A DNA stretch of 64,000 nt, from positions 1 through 64,000 of the forward strand of contig JALSJQ010000013.1 of the NCBI GenBank assembly GCA_026989275.1. The letters are read 5' to 3'. The number at the start of each line of letters is the position of its first letter. The stretch's first letter is position 1. The notes beneath the pieces are model-generated. The model had not been told where the DNA came from and made no database searches. It worked only from the letters and a program-made list of their open reading frames with translations. The DNA is from Albidovulum sp. Its GTDB lineage: Bacteria; Pseudomonadota; Alphaproteobacteria; Rhodobacterales; Rhodobacteraceae. The position numbers were made by a program, and so were the translations under genes. This document shows positions 53,676 through 63,921 of this stretch, one piece after another.

Positions 53676-54524
53676 ATGGAAACAGCTGCCACCACGAAGA
53701 ACGGGGAACCGCACGCCCCCGGCGCGCGCGGGGGGGGAGAGGGCGCCGGGCCTGTCATACGGGCCCGCGGACTCTCGCTCACCTTCGAGACGCGGGACGG
53801 GCCGGTGCATGCGCTCCAGGACGTCGATCTCGACATCCGCCGCGGCGAGTTCGTCTCCTTCATCGGCCCGTCGGGTTGCGGCAAGACCACCTTCCTGCGG
53901 GTGGTCGCCGCGCTCGAACGGCCGACGGGGGGCGAGATATGCGTCAACGGCATGACGCCCGATGCGGCGCGCCGCGCCCGTGCCTATGGCTACGTGTTCC
54001 AGGCGCCGGGGCTCCTGCCCTGGCGAACCATCGCCGGCAACGTCCGCCTGCCGCTCGAGATCATGGGGTTCGACAAGGGCGAGCAGGAAAGGCGGATCGG
54101 CGAGGTGCTCGACCTCGTCGATCTTTCCGGCTTCGGCAAGAAGTATCCCTGGCAGCTCTCGGGGGGGATGCAGCAGCGCGCCTCGATCGCCCGGGCGCTC
54201 TCCTTCGACGCCGGCATCCTCCTGATGGACGAACCCTTCGGCGCGCTCGACGAGATCGTTCGCGACCATCTCAACGAACAGCTGATCGCCCTGTGGAAGA
54301 AGACGGGGAAGACCATCCTCTTCGTCACCCATTCGATTCCCGAAGCGGTCTATCTCTCGACGCGCATCGTGGTGATGAGCCCGCGGCCGGGGCGGGTGAT
54401 CGAGGTGATCGAGAACACCCTGCCGGCCGAACGGCCGCTCGACATTCGCGACACGCCGGAATTTCTCGCCATCGCCCACAAGGTGCGCGAAGGGCTCAGG
54501 AAGGGGCACGCCTATGACGGGTGA
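53676..54524 (+). CDS. ABC importer ATP-binding protein (SsuB/TauB type)
   Basis: A 282-residue ATPase of the nitrate/taurine/hydroxymethylpyrimidine importer class. Walker A GPSGCGKTT, Q-loop YVFQAPGLLPW, signature LSGGMQQR, Walker B ILLMDEPFGALDE and H-loop VTHSIPEAV are all intact. GGAGAGGAC precedes ATG 53676. Its end overlaps the first permease by 11 bases. The pathway context suggests that the substrate is a pyrimidine or related ring compound. Confidence 0.93.
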   Translation: METAATTKNGEPHAPGARGGGEGAGPVIRARGLSLTFETRDGPVHALQDVDLDIRRGEFVSFIGPSGCGKTTFLRVVAALERPTGGEICVNGMTPDAARRARAYGYVFQAPGLLPWRTIAGNVRLPLEIMGFDKGEQERRIGEVLDLVDLSGFGKKYPWQLSGGMQQRASIARALSFDAGILLMDEPFGALDEIVRDHLNEQLIALWKKTGKTILFVTHSIPEAVYLSTRIVVMSPRPGRVIEVIENTLPAERPLDIRDTPEFLAIAHKVREGLRKGHAYDG

Positions 54525-55461
54525 AGCGGTGCATGCCGGCACGAGGGGAGGCGGCGCCCGCGGCTCCGGGCGGCTCGGTCGGGCCTTCGCGGGCACGATG
54601 GGCCGCGCCCTGCCCATCTTCGCCGTGGTGCTGGCGATCGTGGTGCTGTGGTATCTCGCCGCCTTCTGGCTCAACGCCCAATGGGTGCTCGACCAGGCCG
54701 AGCGCGCGGGCCGATCGGTCGGCTTCTGGGAAATCCTCGAGAAGACCATGAGCCAGGAGAGGCCCAGGCTGCCCGCGCCCCATCAGGTGGTCGCCGAGCT
54801 CTGGCACGCGACGCTGGGAATGAAGATCACCTCCAAGCGGTCGCTGATCTTCCATGCCTGGGTGACGCTGGCACCGACCCTGCTCGGCTTTCTCATCGGC
54901 ACGGTAACGGGGCTGCTCCTTGCGGTCGGCATCGTCCACAACCGGGCGATGGACATGAGCGTCATGCCCTGGGCCATCGCCTCGCAGACCATTCCGATCC
55001 TCGCGATCGCGCCGATGGTGATCGTGGTGCTCAATTCGGTCGGCGTGACCGGCCTCGTTCCGAAGGCGCTGATCTCGGCCTATCTGTGCTTCTTTCCGGT
55101 GGTGGTCGGCATGGTGAAGGGGCTGCGCTCGCCTGACTGCATCCTCCTGGATCTGATGAAGACCTACAACGCCTCGCGCTGGCAGGTCTTCTGGAAGCTG
55201 CGCCTGCCGGCCTCGATGCCCTATTTCTTCACCTCGCTGAAGGTGGGAGCGGCGGCCGCGCTCATCGGCACCATCGTCGCCGAGCTGCCGACCGGCGCGA
55301 TCCGCGGCCTCGGGGCGCGGCTCCTTTCTGGCAGCTATTACGGCCAGACGATCCAGATCTGGGCCGCGCTCTTCATGGCGGCGATTCTCGCGGCCGCCCT
55401 CGTCGGCGTGATCGGCCTGGTCCAGAACTGGGTGCTCAAGCGCATGGGGTTCGTCCGATGA
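54514..55461 (+). CDS. ABC importer permease 1
   Basis: A 315-residue BPD-type inner-membrane permease with an N-terminal helix (LPIFAVVLAIVVLWYLAAFW) and about five more. The cytoplasmic coupling loop reads TYNASRWQVFWKLRLPASMP. It overlaps the ATPase gene by 11 bases and the second permease by four (ATGA), so the three are translationally coupled. The Gly/Arg-rich N-terminus before the first helix is unremarkable. Confidence 0.92.
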   Translation: MTGEAVHAGTRGGGARGSGRLGRAFAGTMGRALPIFAVVLAIVVLWYLAAFWLNAQWVLDQAERAGRSVGFWEILEKTMSQERPRLPAPHQVVAELWHATLGMKITSKRSLIFHAWVTLAPTLLGFLIGTVTGLLLAVGIVHNRAMDMSVMPWAIASQTIPILAIAPMVIVVLNSVGVTGLVPKALISAYLCFFPVVVGMVKGLRSPDCILLDLMKTYNASRWQVFWKLRLPASMPYFFTSLKVGAAAALIGTIVAELPTGAIRGLGARLLSGSYYGQTIQIWAALFMAAILAAALVGVIGLVQNWVLKRMGFVR

Positions 55462-56318
55462 CCGCCAATTCCTTCTGGCTCGCCTTCGCCGTCGGTTTCT
55501 GGCTCGCGGCCTTCTGGGCCAATGTGAAGCTCGCCGCCTCCGCCTGGTCGGAGCGTCGCATCGTGCGGCTCGTGGTGCCGGCGCTCTTCGGCATCACCCT
55601 TCTGGTGCTGTGGGAAGGCATCGTGCGCGGGCTCGCCGTGCCGTCGGTGATCCTGCCGGCGCCGAGCCAGATCGCGGTGCGGATTTCCCAGTCGCTGCCG
55701 ATCCTGTGGGAGGATTTCGTCCAGACCTTCGTCAAGGGGGCGCTCACGGGTTACGTCATCGGCTGTGCCGCCGCTTTCCTGACGGCGATCATCGTCGATC
55801 GTTCGCCCTTTCTGCAGAAGGGGCTGTTGCCGGTAGGCAATTTCGTGGCCGCGCTGCCCATCATCGGCACGGCGCCGATCCTCGTGATGTGGTTCGGATT
55901 CGACTGGCAGTCGAAGGCGGCCGTGGTCACCATCATGGTCTTCTTCCCGATGCTGGTGAACACGGTCGAGGGGCTCCGGGCGGCCGAGCCGATCCAGCTC
56001 GAGCTGATGCAGACCTACAACGCGAGCTGGGCACAGACGCTGACCAGGCTGCGCCTGCCGGCGGCGCTGCCGTTCATATTCAACGGTCTCAAGATCTCGA
56101 CCACCCTTGCCCTGATCGGCGCCATCGTTGCCGAATTCTTCGGCTCGCCGATCCGCGGCATGGGATTTCGCATCTCGACCGAGGTCGGCCGGCTTGCCCT
56201 CGACATGGTCTGGGCCGAGATTGCTGTTGCCGCGCTGGCCGGTTCGCTGTTCTATGGGGCGGTGGCGCTGATCGAGAGGCGCCTCACCTTCTGGCATCCG
56301 TCGCAAAGGAGAGGCTGA
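55458..56318 (+). CDS. ABC importer permease 2
   Basis: A 286-residue BPD-type permease, paralogous to the preceding one. It shares the coupling loop TYNASWAQTLTRLRLPAALP and the FFPMLVNTVEGL/FFPVVVGMVKGL block. Two helices precede the core (SFWLAFAVGFWLAAFW and VVPALFGITLLVLWEGIV). The paired permeases probably form a heterodimer. A gap of 190 bp separates it from the binding-protein gene. Confidence 0.92.
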   Translation: MTANSFWLAFAVGFWLAAFWANVKLAASAWSERRIVRLVVPALFGITLLVLWEGIVRGLAVPSVILPAPSQIAVRISQSLPILWEDFVQTFVKGALTGYVIGCAAAFLTAIIVDRSPFLQKGLLPVGNFVAALPIIGTAPILVMWFGFDWQSKAAVVTIMVFFPMLVNTVEGLRAAEPIQLELMQTYNASWAQTLTRLRLPAALPFIFNGLKISTTLALIGAIVAEFFGSPIRGMGFRISTEVGRLALDMVWAEIAVAALAGSLFYGAVALIERRLTFWHPSQRRG

Positions 56319-56508
56319 GGAGGGGAGAAGCCGGGAAGAGGGAAAGAATCGCATGGCCGACGGCGCCGCGCGCGCCGTGTCGGCGGAAAACCGGGCCTCG
56401 AGCCCGGACGAGAGGGGGCAGGAGAGCCGGCAGGGAGCCGGAGCATGGGGGAAACCCCGCATCGTGACTTCGCATGTGCATATAAGAAGACCGACAGGGA
56501 GCAAGACG

Positions 56509-57504
56509 ATGAAGAAACTGATGAAGACGGCCCTTGCGGGCCTTGCAGCCCTCGGCCTTGCCGCTCCGGCGAGCGCCGGAAAGGACGATCTGACGCTGCA
56601 GCTCAAATGGGTCACCCAGGCCCAGTTCGCGGGCTACTATGTCGCCAAGGACAAGGGCTTCTACGAGGAAGAGGGCCTCAACGTCACCATCAAGCCCGGC
56701 GGGCCCGACATCGCACCGGCCCAGGTGATCGCCGGTGGCGGCGCCGATGTCATCATCGACTGGATGCCCTCGGCGCTGGCCTCGCGCGAGCGCGGGCTGC
56801 CGCTCGTCAACATCGCCCAGCCCTTCAAGCGTTCGGGCATGATGCTGACCTGCCGCAAGGAGACCGGCATCCGCAAACCCGAGGATCTGCGCGGCAAGAC
56901 CGTGGGCGTGTGGTTCTTCGGCAACGAGTATCCCTTCCTCGCCTGGATGTCGAAGCTCGGCATCCCCACCAGCGGCGGCTCCGACGGGGTGACGGTGCTC
57001 AAGCAGGGCTTCAACGTCGATCCGCTGCTCAACAAGCAGGCCGACTGCATCTCGACCATGACCTACAACGAATACTGGCAGGTGATCGACGCCGGGCTCA
57101 AGCCCGAGGATCTCGTCACCTTCAAGTATGAGGACATGGGCGTGGCGACCCTGGAAGACGGCCTCTATGTGCTCGAGGACAGCCTCAAGGACCCGGAAAT
57201 GGTGGACAAGCTCGTGCGCTTCGTCCGCGCTTCGATGAAGGGCTGGCGCTGGGCCGAGAAGAACCAGAAGGAGGCGGCCGAGATCGTGCTCGACAATGAC
57301 GAGACCGGCGCCCAGACCCTGCGTCACCAGGTGCGGATGATGGGCGAGATCGCCAAGCTCACCGCCGGTTCCTCGGGCGAGCTCGATCCGGCCGATTACG
57401 AGCGCACGGTGGACATCCTGCTCTCGGGCGGCTCCGACCCGGTCATCACCCGGCGGCCCGAAGGCGCCTGGACCCACATGATCACCGACAAGGCGCTGAA
57501 GTGA
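56509..57504 (+). CDS. ABC importer substrate-binding protein, NMT1/THI5 type
   Basis: A 331-residue periplasmic protein with a clear signal peptide (KTALAGLAALGLAAPASA, cleavage after about residue 23). The fold is that of NMT1/THI5 proteins: LTLQLKWVTQAQFAGYYVAK, KGFYEEEGLNVTIKPGGPDI, DWMPSALASRERGLPLVNIA and GVWFFGNEYPFLAWMSKLG. This family binds pyrimidine precursors of thiamine and other ring compounds, which fits a cluster for pyrimidine degradation. GGGAG lies seven bases before ATG 56509. A strong terminator closes the unit. Confidence 0.93.
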   Translation: MKKLMKTALAGLAALGLAAPASAGKDDLTLQLKWVTQAQFAGYYVAKDKGFYEEEGLNVTIKPGGPDIAPAQVIAGGGADVIIDWMPSALASRERGLPLVNIAQPFKRSGMMLTCRKETGIRKPEDLRGKTVGVWFFGNEYPFLAWMSKLGIPTSGGSDGVTVLKQGFNVDPLLNKQADCISTMTYNEYWQVIDAGLKPEDLVTFKYEDMGVATLEDGLYVLEDSLKDPEMVDKLVRFVRASMKGWRWAEKNQKEAAEIVLDNDETGAQTLRHQVRMMGEIAKLTAGSSGELDPADYERTVDILLSGGSDPVITRRPEGAWTHMITDKALK

Positions 57505-57534
57505 TCCGTCCTTCTCTCGAAGATGGATGATGGG

Positions 57535-57561
57535 AGGGCCCGGGGAAACCCGGGCCCTTTT
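57535..57561 (+). terminator. Rho-independent terminator of the pyrimidine catabolism cluster
   Basis: AGGGCCCGGG (57535-57544) pairs perfectly with CCCGGGCCCT (57549-57558) around a GAAA tetraloop and runs into TTTT. It starts 30 bases after the stop of the binding-protein gene. Confidence 0.92.
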
Positions 57562-57569
57562 CCGTCTTC

Positions 57570-57842
57570 TCAGCCGTCGCCGCTCTTGCGCTTCGGCTTT
57601 CTTCCGAAGCGATAGCGGTTGAACCGCAGCCAGACCGTCTGGACGAGAAGCAGGAACACCGCGCCGCCGGCAATCAGAAGGGCGGTGCGTTCCTCGGACG
57701 CCAGGGGCTCGCCCCGCAGCCCGGGGAGGGTGAGAAGCGCGGCGGCTCCGTCAAGCCCTCTCTCCCAGGCCGCGACGATCCGCTCTGCCGCCCCGCGGAA
57801 GACGGCGCCGAGGTCGAAATATGTCTCCGGGCCTTGTGCCAT
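57570..57842 (-). CDS. Possible small single-span membrane protein
   Basis: A 90-residue open frame ending in a basic tail (FNRYRFGRKPKRKSGDG), with one strong hydrophobic segment (ALLIAGGAVFLLLVQTVWLR). The amphipathic first half reads YFDLGAVFRGAAERIVAAWE. The charge pattern looks protein-like, and the stop lies just past the terminator of the convergent cluster. No good ribosome-binding site precedes ATG 57842 or the upstream alternatives. I cannot assign a family. Confidence 0.45.
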   Translation of the reverse strand: MAQGPETYFDLGAVFRGAAERIVAAWERGLDGAAALLTLPGLRGEPLASEERTALLIAGGAVFLLLVQTVWLRFNRYRFGRKPKRKSGDG

Positions 57843-58257
57843 GGCGATGCGTTGCGTGAAGGGGCCGGCCGGTGCCGGCGATCCCGGCTCGGGCAGGCAC
57901 GGCATGATGTGCCGGCCCAAGATGCAAGCATGAACGATCAATTCGCCGGAAACGGGGCCGTTTCCGGGCAGAAGCGTGGCGGAGCCGGGCGCGGCCCGGC
58001 GGAGAGGGCACGAGGGGGGCGCGGAGAGCGGCGGAAAGGCGCCCTTCCCCCGAGGGGAAAGGCGGATTCGGTGTGGGGCCGATGGGGCGGTTTTCTCTCC
58101 GGCCCTTCTTCCGGGGGCGGCATCGGTGGTCTGCACGGGTGGCACGCAGACGCCCCTTCAGCCCTGCGCGCCGCCCTTCTTCTCGGATCTTTCCCGGTGA
58201 GGGGTGGCGGATTCGGGGAAGGCAGCCGACGGGACGCGCCGTCTCGGCCCTTGCCCT
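57843..58257. other. Intergenic region, no gene recognised
   Basis: About 415 bp downstream of eno on the minus strand. GC-rich, with open frames of Arg/Pro/Gly-rich content only. I see no convincing terminator hairpin with a T tract. Confidence 0.4.
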
Positions 58258-60199
<1,942 letters not shown>

Positions 60200-61297
60200 T
60201 CAGGCCGAATGCAGGAAGTGGATCACGTCGCCGTCCTGGACCTCGTAACCCTTGCCCTCGATGCGGAGCTTGCCGGCATCTCTGGCGCCGGCCTCGCCGC
60301 CGCAGGCGACGAAATCCTCGTAGGGGATGACCTCGGCGCGGATGAAGCCACGCTCGAAATCGCCATGAATGACGCCCGCCGCCTGGGGGGCGAGGGTGCC
60401 GGCCCGGATGGTCCAGGCGCGGGCCTCCTTCGGGCCGACGGTGAAGAAGGTCCGCAGATCGAGAAGCCCATAGCCCGCGCGAATGAGCCGGTCGAGCCCC
60501 GGCTCCTCGAGCCCGACCGCCTCGAGATATTCGCCGGCCTCCTCGGCGGGGAGCTGGGCGATCTCCGCCTCGATGGCGGCCGAGATCACCACATGGGCCG
60601 CCCCTTCGGCCGCCGCCTTCTCGGCGACCTGCCGGGAATAGGCGTTGCCGCTGCCGGCGGAGGCCTCGTCGACATTGCAGACGTAGAGCACGGGCTTGGC
60701 CGTCAGGAGCTGGAGCATCTTCCAGGCCTTGCGGTCCTCCTCGGCGATCTCGAGGGTGCGCGCCGGTTTGCCGGCCTCGAGCGCCTCGAGGGCGGCCTTG
60801 AGCAGCCGCTCCTGCTGGAGCGCCTCCTTGTCGCCACCCCGCACCTTGCGCGCCAGATTGGCAAGGCGCCGCTCGATCGATTCCATGTCGGCGATCATCA
60901 GCTCGGTTTCGATGATCTCGGCATCGGCAATCGGATCGACCCGCCCCTCGACATGGGTAACGTCGGGGTCCTCGAAACAGCGCAGCACATGGGCGATGGC
61001 ATCGACCTCGCGGATGTTGGCGAGGAACTGGTTGCCGAGCCCTTCGCCGCGGGAGGCGCCCTTCACCAGACCGGCGATGTCGACGAAGGTCATGCGGGTG
61101 GGGACGATGCGCTGCGAGCCCGCGATCTCGGCCAGCCTGTCGAGGCGCCTGTCGGGCACCGCCACCTCGCCGACATTGGGCTCGATGGTGCAGAAAGGGA
61201 AGTTCGCCGCCTGCGCCGCCGCGGTGCGGGTCAGGGCGTTGAAGAGGGTGGACTTGCCCACATTCGGCAACCCGACGATGCCGGTCTTGAAACCCAT
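60200..61297 (-). CDS. ychF: Redox-regulated ATPase YchF
   Basis: A 365-residue P-loop ATPase of the Obg/HAS group, associated with ribosomes and oxidative stress response. It starts MGFKTGIVGLPNVGKSTLFN (Walker A NVGKS). The G4 position reads NVDEAS, the NxxE form that gives ATP rather than GTP specificity. FVDIAGLVKGASRGEGLGNQ is the G3 region. A C-terminal TGS domain ends FEVQDGD-type (YEVQDGDVIHFLHSA). GGGAGA precedes the ATG. pth, its common neighbour, is not adjacent. Confidence 0.97.
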   Translation of the reverse strand: MGFKTGIVGLPNVGKSTLFNALTRTAAAQAANFPFCTIEPNVGEVAVPDRRLDRLAEIAGSQRIVPTRMTFVDIAGLVKGASRGEGLGNQFLANIREVDAIAHVLRCFEDPDVTHVEGRVDPIADAEIIETELMIADMESIERRLANLARKVRGGDKEALQQERLLKAALEALEAGKPARTLEIAEEDRKAWKMLQLLTAKPVLYVCNVDEASAGSGNAYSRQVAEKAAAEGAAHVVISAAIEAEIAQLPAEEAGEYLEAVGLEEPGLDRLIRAGYGLLDLRTFFTVGPKEARAWTIRAGTLAPQAAGVIHGDFERGFIRAEVIPYEDFVACGGEAGARDAGKLRIEGKGYEVQDGDVIHFLHSA

Positions 61298-61526
61298 CGC
61301 TTGTCTCCCATGGCCTGGCGCCGCCTTCTATGGCCTTGCGCGTCCGGGCGCAAGCGCAAGGGGCGGGGGAAGGAGGGGCGAGCGGGGAGAGAGCAGGGAG
61401 GGGCGGCCCGGCTGTCGCGGGTATCCGTCGGAACGGAAGGCCGGGCGCAAGCGCAGGGAGAGGAGGCAAGAGCGAGCCGGGGGAAGGCCGGCGCAAGGGC
61501 GGTGAAGGAGCGGGGCAAAGGCATGG

Positions 61527-61570
61527 GATGAAGGACGGTGAAAAGAGCGATGAAGGACGGTGAAAAGAGC
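61527..61570. repeat. Exact 22-bp tandem duplication
   Basis: GATGAAGGACGGTGAAAAGAGC occurs twice without a gap, at 61527-61548 and 61549-61570. It lies in the non-coding region upstream of ychF. Confidence 0.85.
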
Positions 61571-62058
61571 AAGGGGCGGCGCGAGAGGACAAAGACAAGG
61601 ACAGCGAAGCGGAAGAACGGGGGCGGGCGGCCGTGGTGACGGGGCGCCGCCCCTGCATGGCGGGCATGTGGTGATGGGCTGGCGCTGGGGCGCCGCGGGC
61701 TCCGGCCGGGGGCTGCGGCAGTCTTCATCATGACATCACCTGACAGAGTCCACCGATCCTGCATGGGCGGGGCTGGTTGTCGTCGTTCCCCGAGCATGGC
61801 GGGGAGCATATGACGCTGATCTGGGCGAAGGTCGCCCTGGTCGTTGCGCCCTGCGCATGGCGCGAGGTGGAGGCGGTGCGGGCATCGGCTTTCGCAACTT
61901 CCGGGCCGGATGCGCCGAGCGCGCCACGGCCCGCGGACATTACGGCCGTGGGGTGTGGTGCACGCCGAGCATCACGGGCGTCTCGCGGGCCGGGGCGCAG
62001 GTTCCGCGGAGGGCAGAGCGCGGGCAGGGGAGGGGTTGACGCCCTCGCAGCCCCGTGC

Positions 62059-62132
62059 GCTCATCGCTCATCGCTCATCGCTCATCGCTCATCGCTCATC
62101 GCTCATCGCTCATCGCTCATCGCTCATCGCTC
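62059..62132. repeat. Heptanucleotide tandem array (GCTCATC)n
   Basis: Ten perfect copies of GCTCATC (62059-62128) followed by a partial copy GCTC. The array ends 18 bases from the stop codon of the Hpt gene, on its 3' side. The unit is 7 bp, so the number of copies can change without any coding frame being kept. Confidence 0.95.
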
Positions 62133-62149
62133 GTTCTCCGGTGCATCTG

Positions 62150-62527
62150 TCAGGCGCGGGCGAGGGTGAGGCGCTCGAGCTCGGCGCGCGAGCGCTCGAA
62201 CAGCGTGACGATCCGCGCCGTGACCACCGGTGTTTCGGGAGCGGTGGCCGCCAACCTCTCGATCTTTCCGCAGACCTCGGCCAGAGCGGCAAAGCCGAGA
62301 TTGAGCGCCGAACCCTTGATGAAATGGGCCTCGGCGGCGATCCTGCCTGCCTCCTGCCGCTCCTCGCGCCGCAGCGCGGCGAGGCTCTCCTCGACCTCGG
62401 CAACGAACATCTCCACGATTTCCGGCAGCGCCTCCTCGCCGATATCGGCCACGAGTTCCTCGAGTCGCGCCCTGTCCACCAGCGGCAGCGAGCCGTCCTC
62501 TTCCGCCTCGATCTCCTTTCCGATCAT
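62150..62527 (-). CDS. Histidine phosphotransfer (Hpt) domain protein
   Basis: A 125-residue protein made almost wholly of one Hpt four-helix domain. The phospho-accepting His is in AAEAHFIKGSALNLGFAALA, the usual HxxKGSxxxxG pattern. Acidic N-terminus. It would relay phosphate from a hybrid histidine kinase to a response regulator; neither is in the window. ATG 62527 has GGAGG nine bases upstream and is preferred over a GTG two codons earlier. Its 3' flank is the heptanucleotide array. Confidence 0.88.
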   Translation of the reverse strand: MIGKEIEAEEDGSLPLVDRARLEELVADIGEEALPEIVEMFVAEVEESLAALRREERQEAGRIAAEAHFIKGSALNLGFAALAEVCGKIERLAATAPETPVVTARIVTLFERSRAELERLTLARA

Positions 62528-62725
62528 TGACACAGCCTCCGAAAAAGCCCCCGGCCCGGAAGAACCCTAGCAGGCGAATCTTGAGGAGGCGTTAGGAAAA
62601 CCGCTGCAATTTTAGGAACCCCGCCCGGACCTTCCGCGTTCCGTCGCCGGTTCTTCGCCGTGCCCTGTGCTTCGCCCTTGCATTCGCCGCGTCGAGGGGC
62701 AAGATCGCGCCGGAGGAGGCCCGCC

Positions 62726-63217
62726 ATGATCCGAGACGACAGATCCTATCCGCTGCCGCTCTTGCGGAAGATCCTGACCGACGTGAAGACCATCGCCGCC
62801 GTCGGCATCTCGCCCAACCCGGTGCGGCCGTCGCATTTCGTCGGTCGCTACCTCTCCGAACGGGGCTATCGCATCATTCCGGTCAATCCGGGCCATGCCG
62901 GCAAGGAGCTTTTCGGCGAACGGGTCTGGCCCGATCTGGCATCGATTCCGCCACAGGCGCATGTGGAGATGGTGGACATCTTCCGCCGTTCCGAACATGT
63001 GCTGCCGATCGTCGAGGAGGCGCTGGCGCATCTGCCGGATCTCAAGGTGATCTGGATGCAGATCGGGGTCGAGAACGAGGAGGCCGCGCGGCTCGCGGAA
63101 GCGCGGGGTGTGACCGTCATCCAGAACCGCTGCCCCAAGATCGAGCATCAGCGCCTTTTCGGCGAGTTGCGCAAGGCCGGCTTCAATACCGGCATCATTT
63201 CCTCGAAGCTGCGCTGA
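62726..63217 (+). CDS. CoA-binding domain protein (YccU type)
   Basis: A 163-residue single Rossmann domain of the succinyl-CoA ligase alpha type. It shows TIAAVGISPNPVRPSHFVGR, RIIPVNPGHAGKELFGERVW, VDIFRRSEHV and WMQIGVENEEAARLAEARGV. NRCPKIEH is close to the C-terminus. Family members bind CoA or acyl-CoA, but their role is not known. GGAGGAGG precedes ATG 62726. It starts 198 bp from the divergent Hpt gene. Confidence 0.9.
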   Translation: MIRDDRSYPLPLLRKILTDVKTIAAVGISPNPVRPSHFVGRYLSERGYRIIPVNPGHAGKELFGERVWPDLASIPPQAHVEMVDIFRRSEHVLPIVEEALAHLPDLKVIWMQIGVENEEAARLAEARGVTVIQNRCPKIEHQRLFGELRKAGFNTGIISSKLR

Positions 63218-63415
63218 GGAGGCGTTCGTCGAGGCCACCGCGGAAGGGGCGTGTCCGGGGCCTTTCCGGGGCGCCGCCGGGGGGCGGCTGTCGCGCGGCG
63301 CCTTTCCGGCCATCCCGGATAGCGGGTCGCGTCGGGCGGCGCCGATGCAGGCATCGGGGAGGAGCCGGAGGGAGGAAACCGGAAAGGCGGCCCCGGCTGC
63401 GGATGGTCTCGCCGT

Positions 63416-63745
63416 TCAGCCTTGGCCCTTGCGCCCTGCCTTCTCGGCGATGCCGGAAGTGCCTTCCCGGCGGGCGAGCTCGGCAAGAACGTCCTCGAGT
63501 GCCACGTCACGCGCCGTCAGCATGACGAGCAGATGATAGAGCACGTCGGCTGCCTCGGCCGCGAGTCGCACCCGGTCGCCCTTCACGGCCTCGATGATCG
63601 CCTCGACGGCCTCCTCGCCGAACTTTTCCGCGCATTTCTCCGGGCCGCGGGCAAGAAGCCGTGCGGTCCAGCTGGTGTCGGGATCCGCCCCCCGGCGGGC
63701 GCGGATGGTGGCGGCGAGGCGTGCGAGCGTGTCGAGATCGTTCAT
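63416..63745 (-). CDS. hisE: Phosphoribosyl-ATP pyrophosphatase
   Basis: A 109-residue enzyme for the second step of histidine synthesis, hydrolysing phosphoribosyl-ATP to phosphoribosyl-AMP. It is an all-helical MazG-fold protein with the metal-binding [15 protein letters not shown] and [15 protein letters not shown]. It lies 176 bp downstream of the hisF 3' end on the same strand, the usual hisF-hisE order. Confidence 0.95.
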   Translation of the reverse strand: MNDLDTLARLAATIRARRGADPDTSWTARLLARGPEKCAEKFGEEAVEAIIEAVKGDRVRLAAEAADVLYHLLVMLTARDVALEDVLAELARREGTSGIAEKAGRKGQG

Positions 63746-63921
63746 GTCCCCGACTTCGCCCCCACACGCGCCCCTGTCAAGGGCGGGTCGCACGGGCTGT
63801 TTCGCTCCGGTCTCGGCCGCAGCCTGCGCCGGGTGCTTGGGGAACATGCCCGCCCGCCGGGGGACGAGGTCGGCAGGATTCTCCTCCGCTTGTCGCCGGC
63901 GGGACGACCGGGCAGGAACGC

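Larger units (their letters stand above)
61298..62149. other. Long intergenic region with tandem repeats, no gene recognised
   Basis: 852 bp between ychF and the Hpt gene. It contains a 22-bp tandem duplication (61527-61570) and a heptanucleotide array (62059-62132). Open frames across it translate to low-complexity Arg/Pro/Ala sequence. No RNA gene is seen. Confidence 0.5.

Noticed and set aside
62059-62132. CRISPR-like array
   Set aside because: The unit is 7 bp with no spacers and no cas genes; it is a simple tandem repeat.
61736-62169. Overlapping short frames on both strands in the ychF-Hpt gap as transposase remnants
   Set aside because: I could not align them to the IS256 copies or to any transposase motif; they are left as non-coding.
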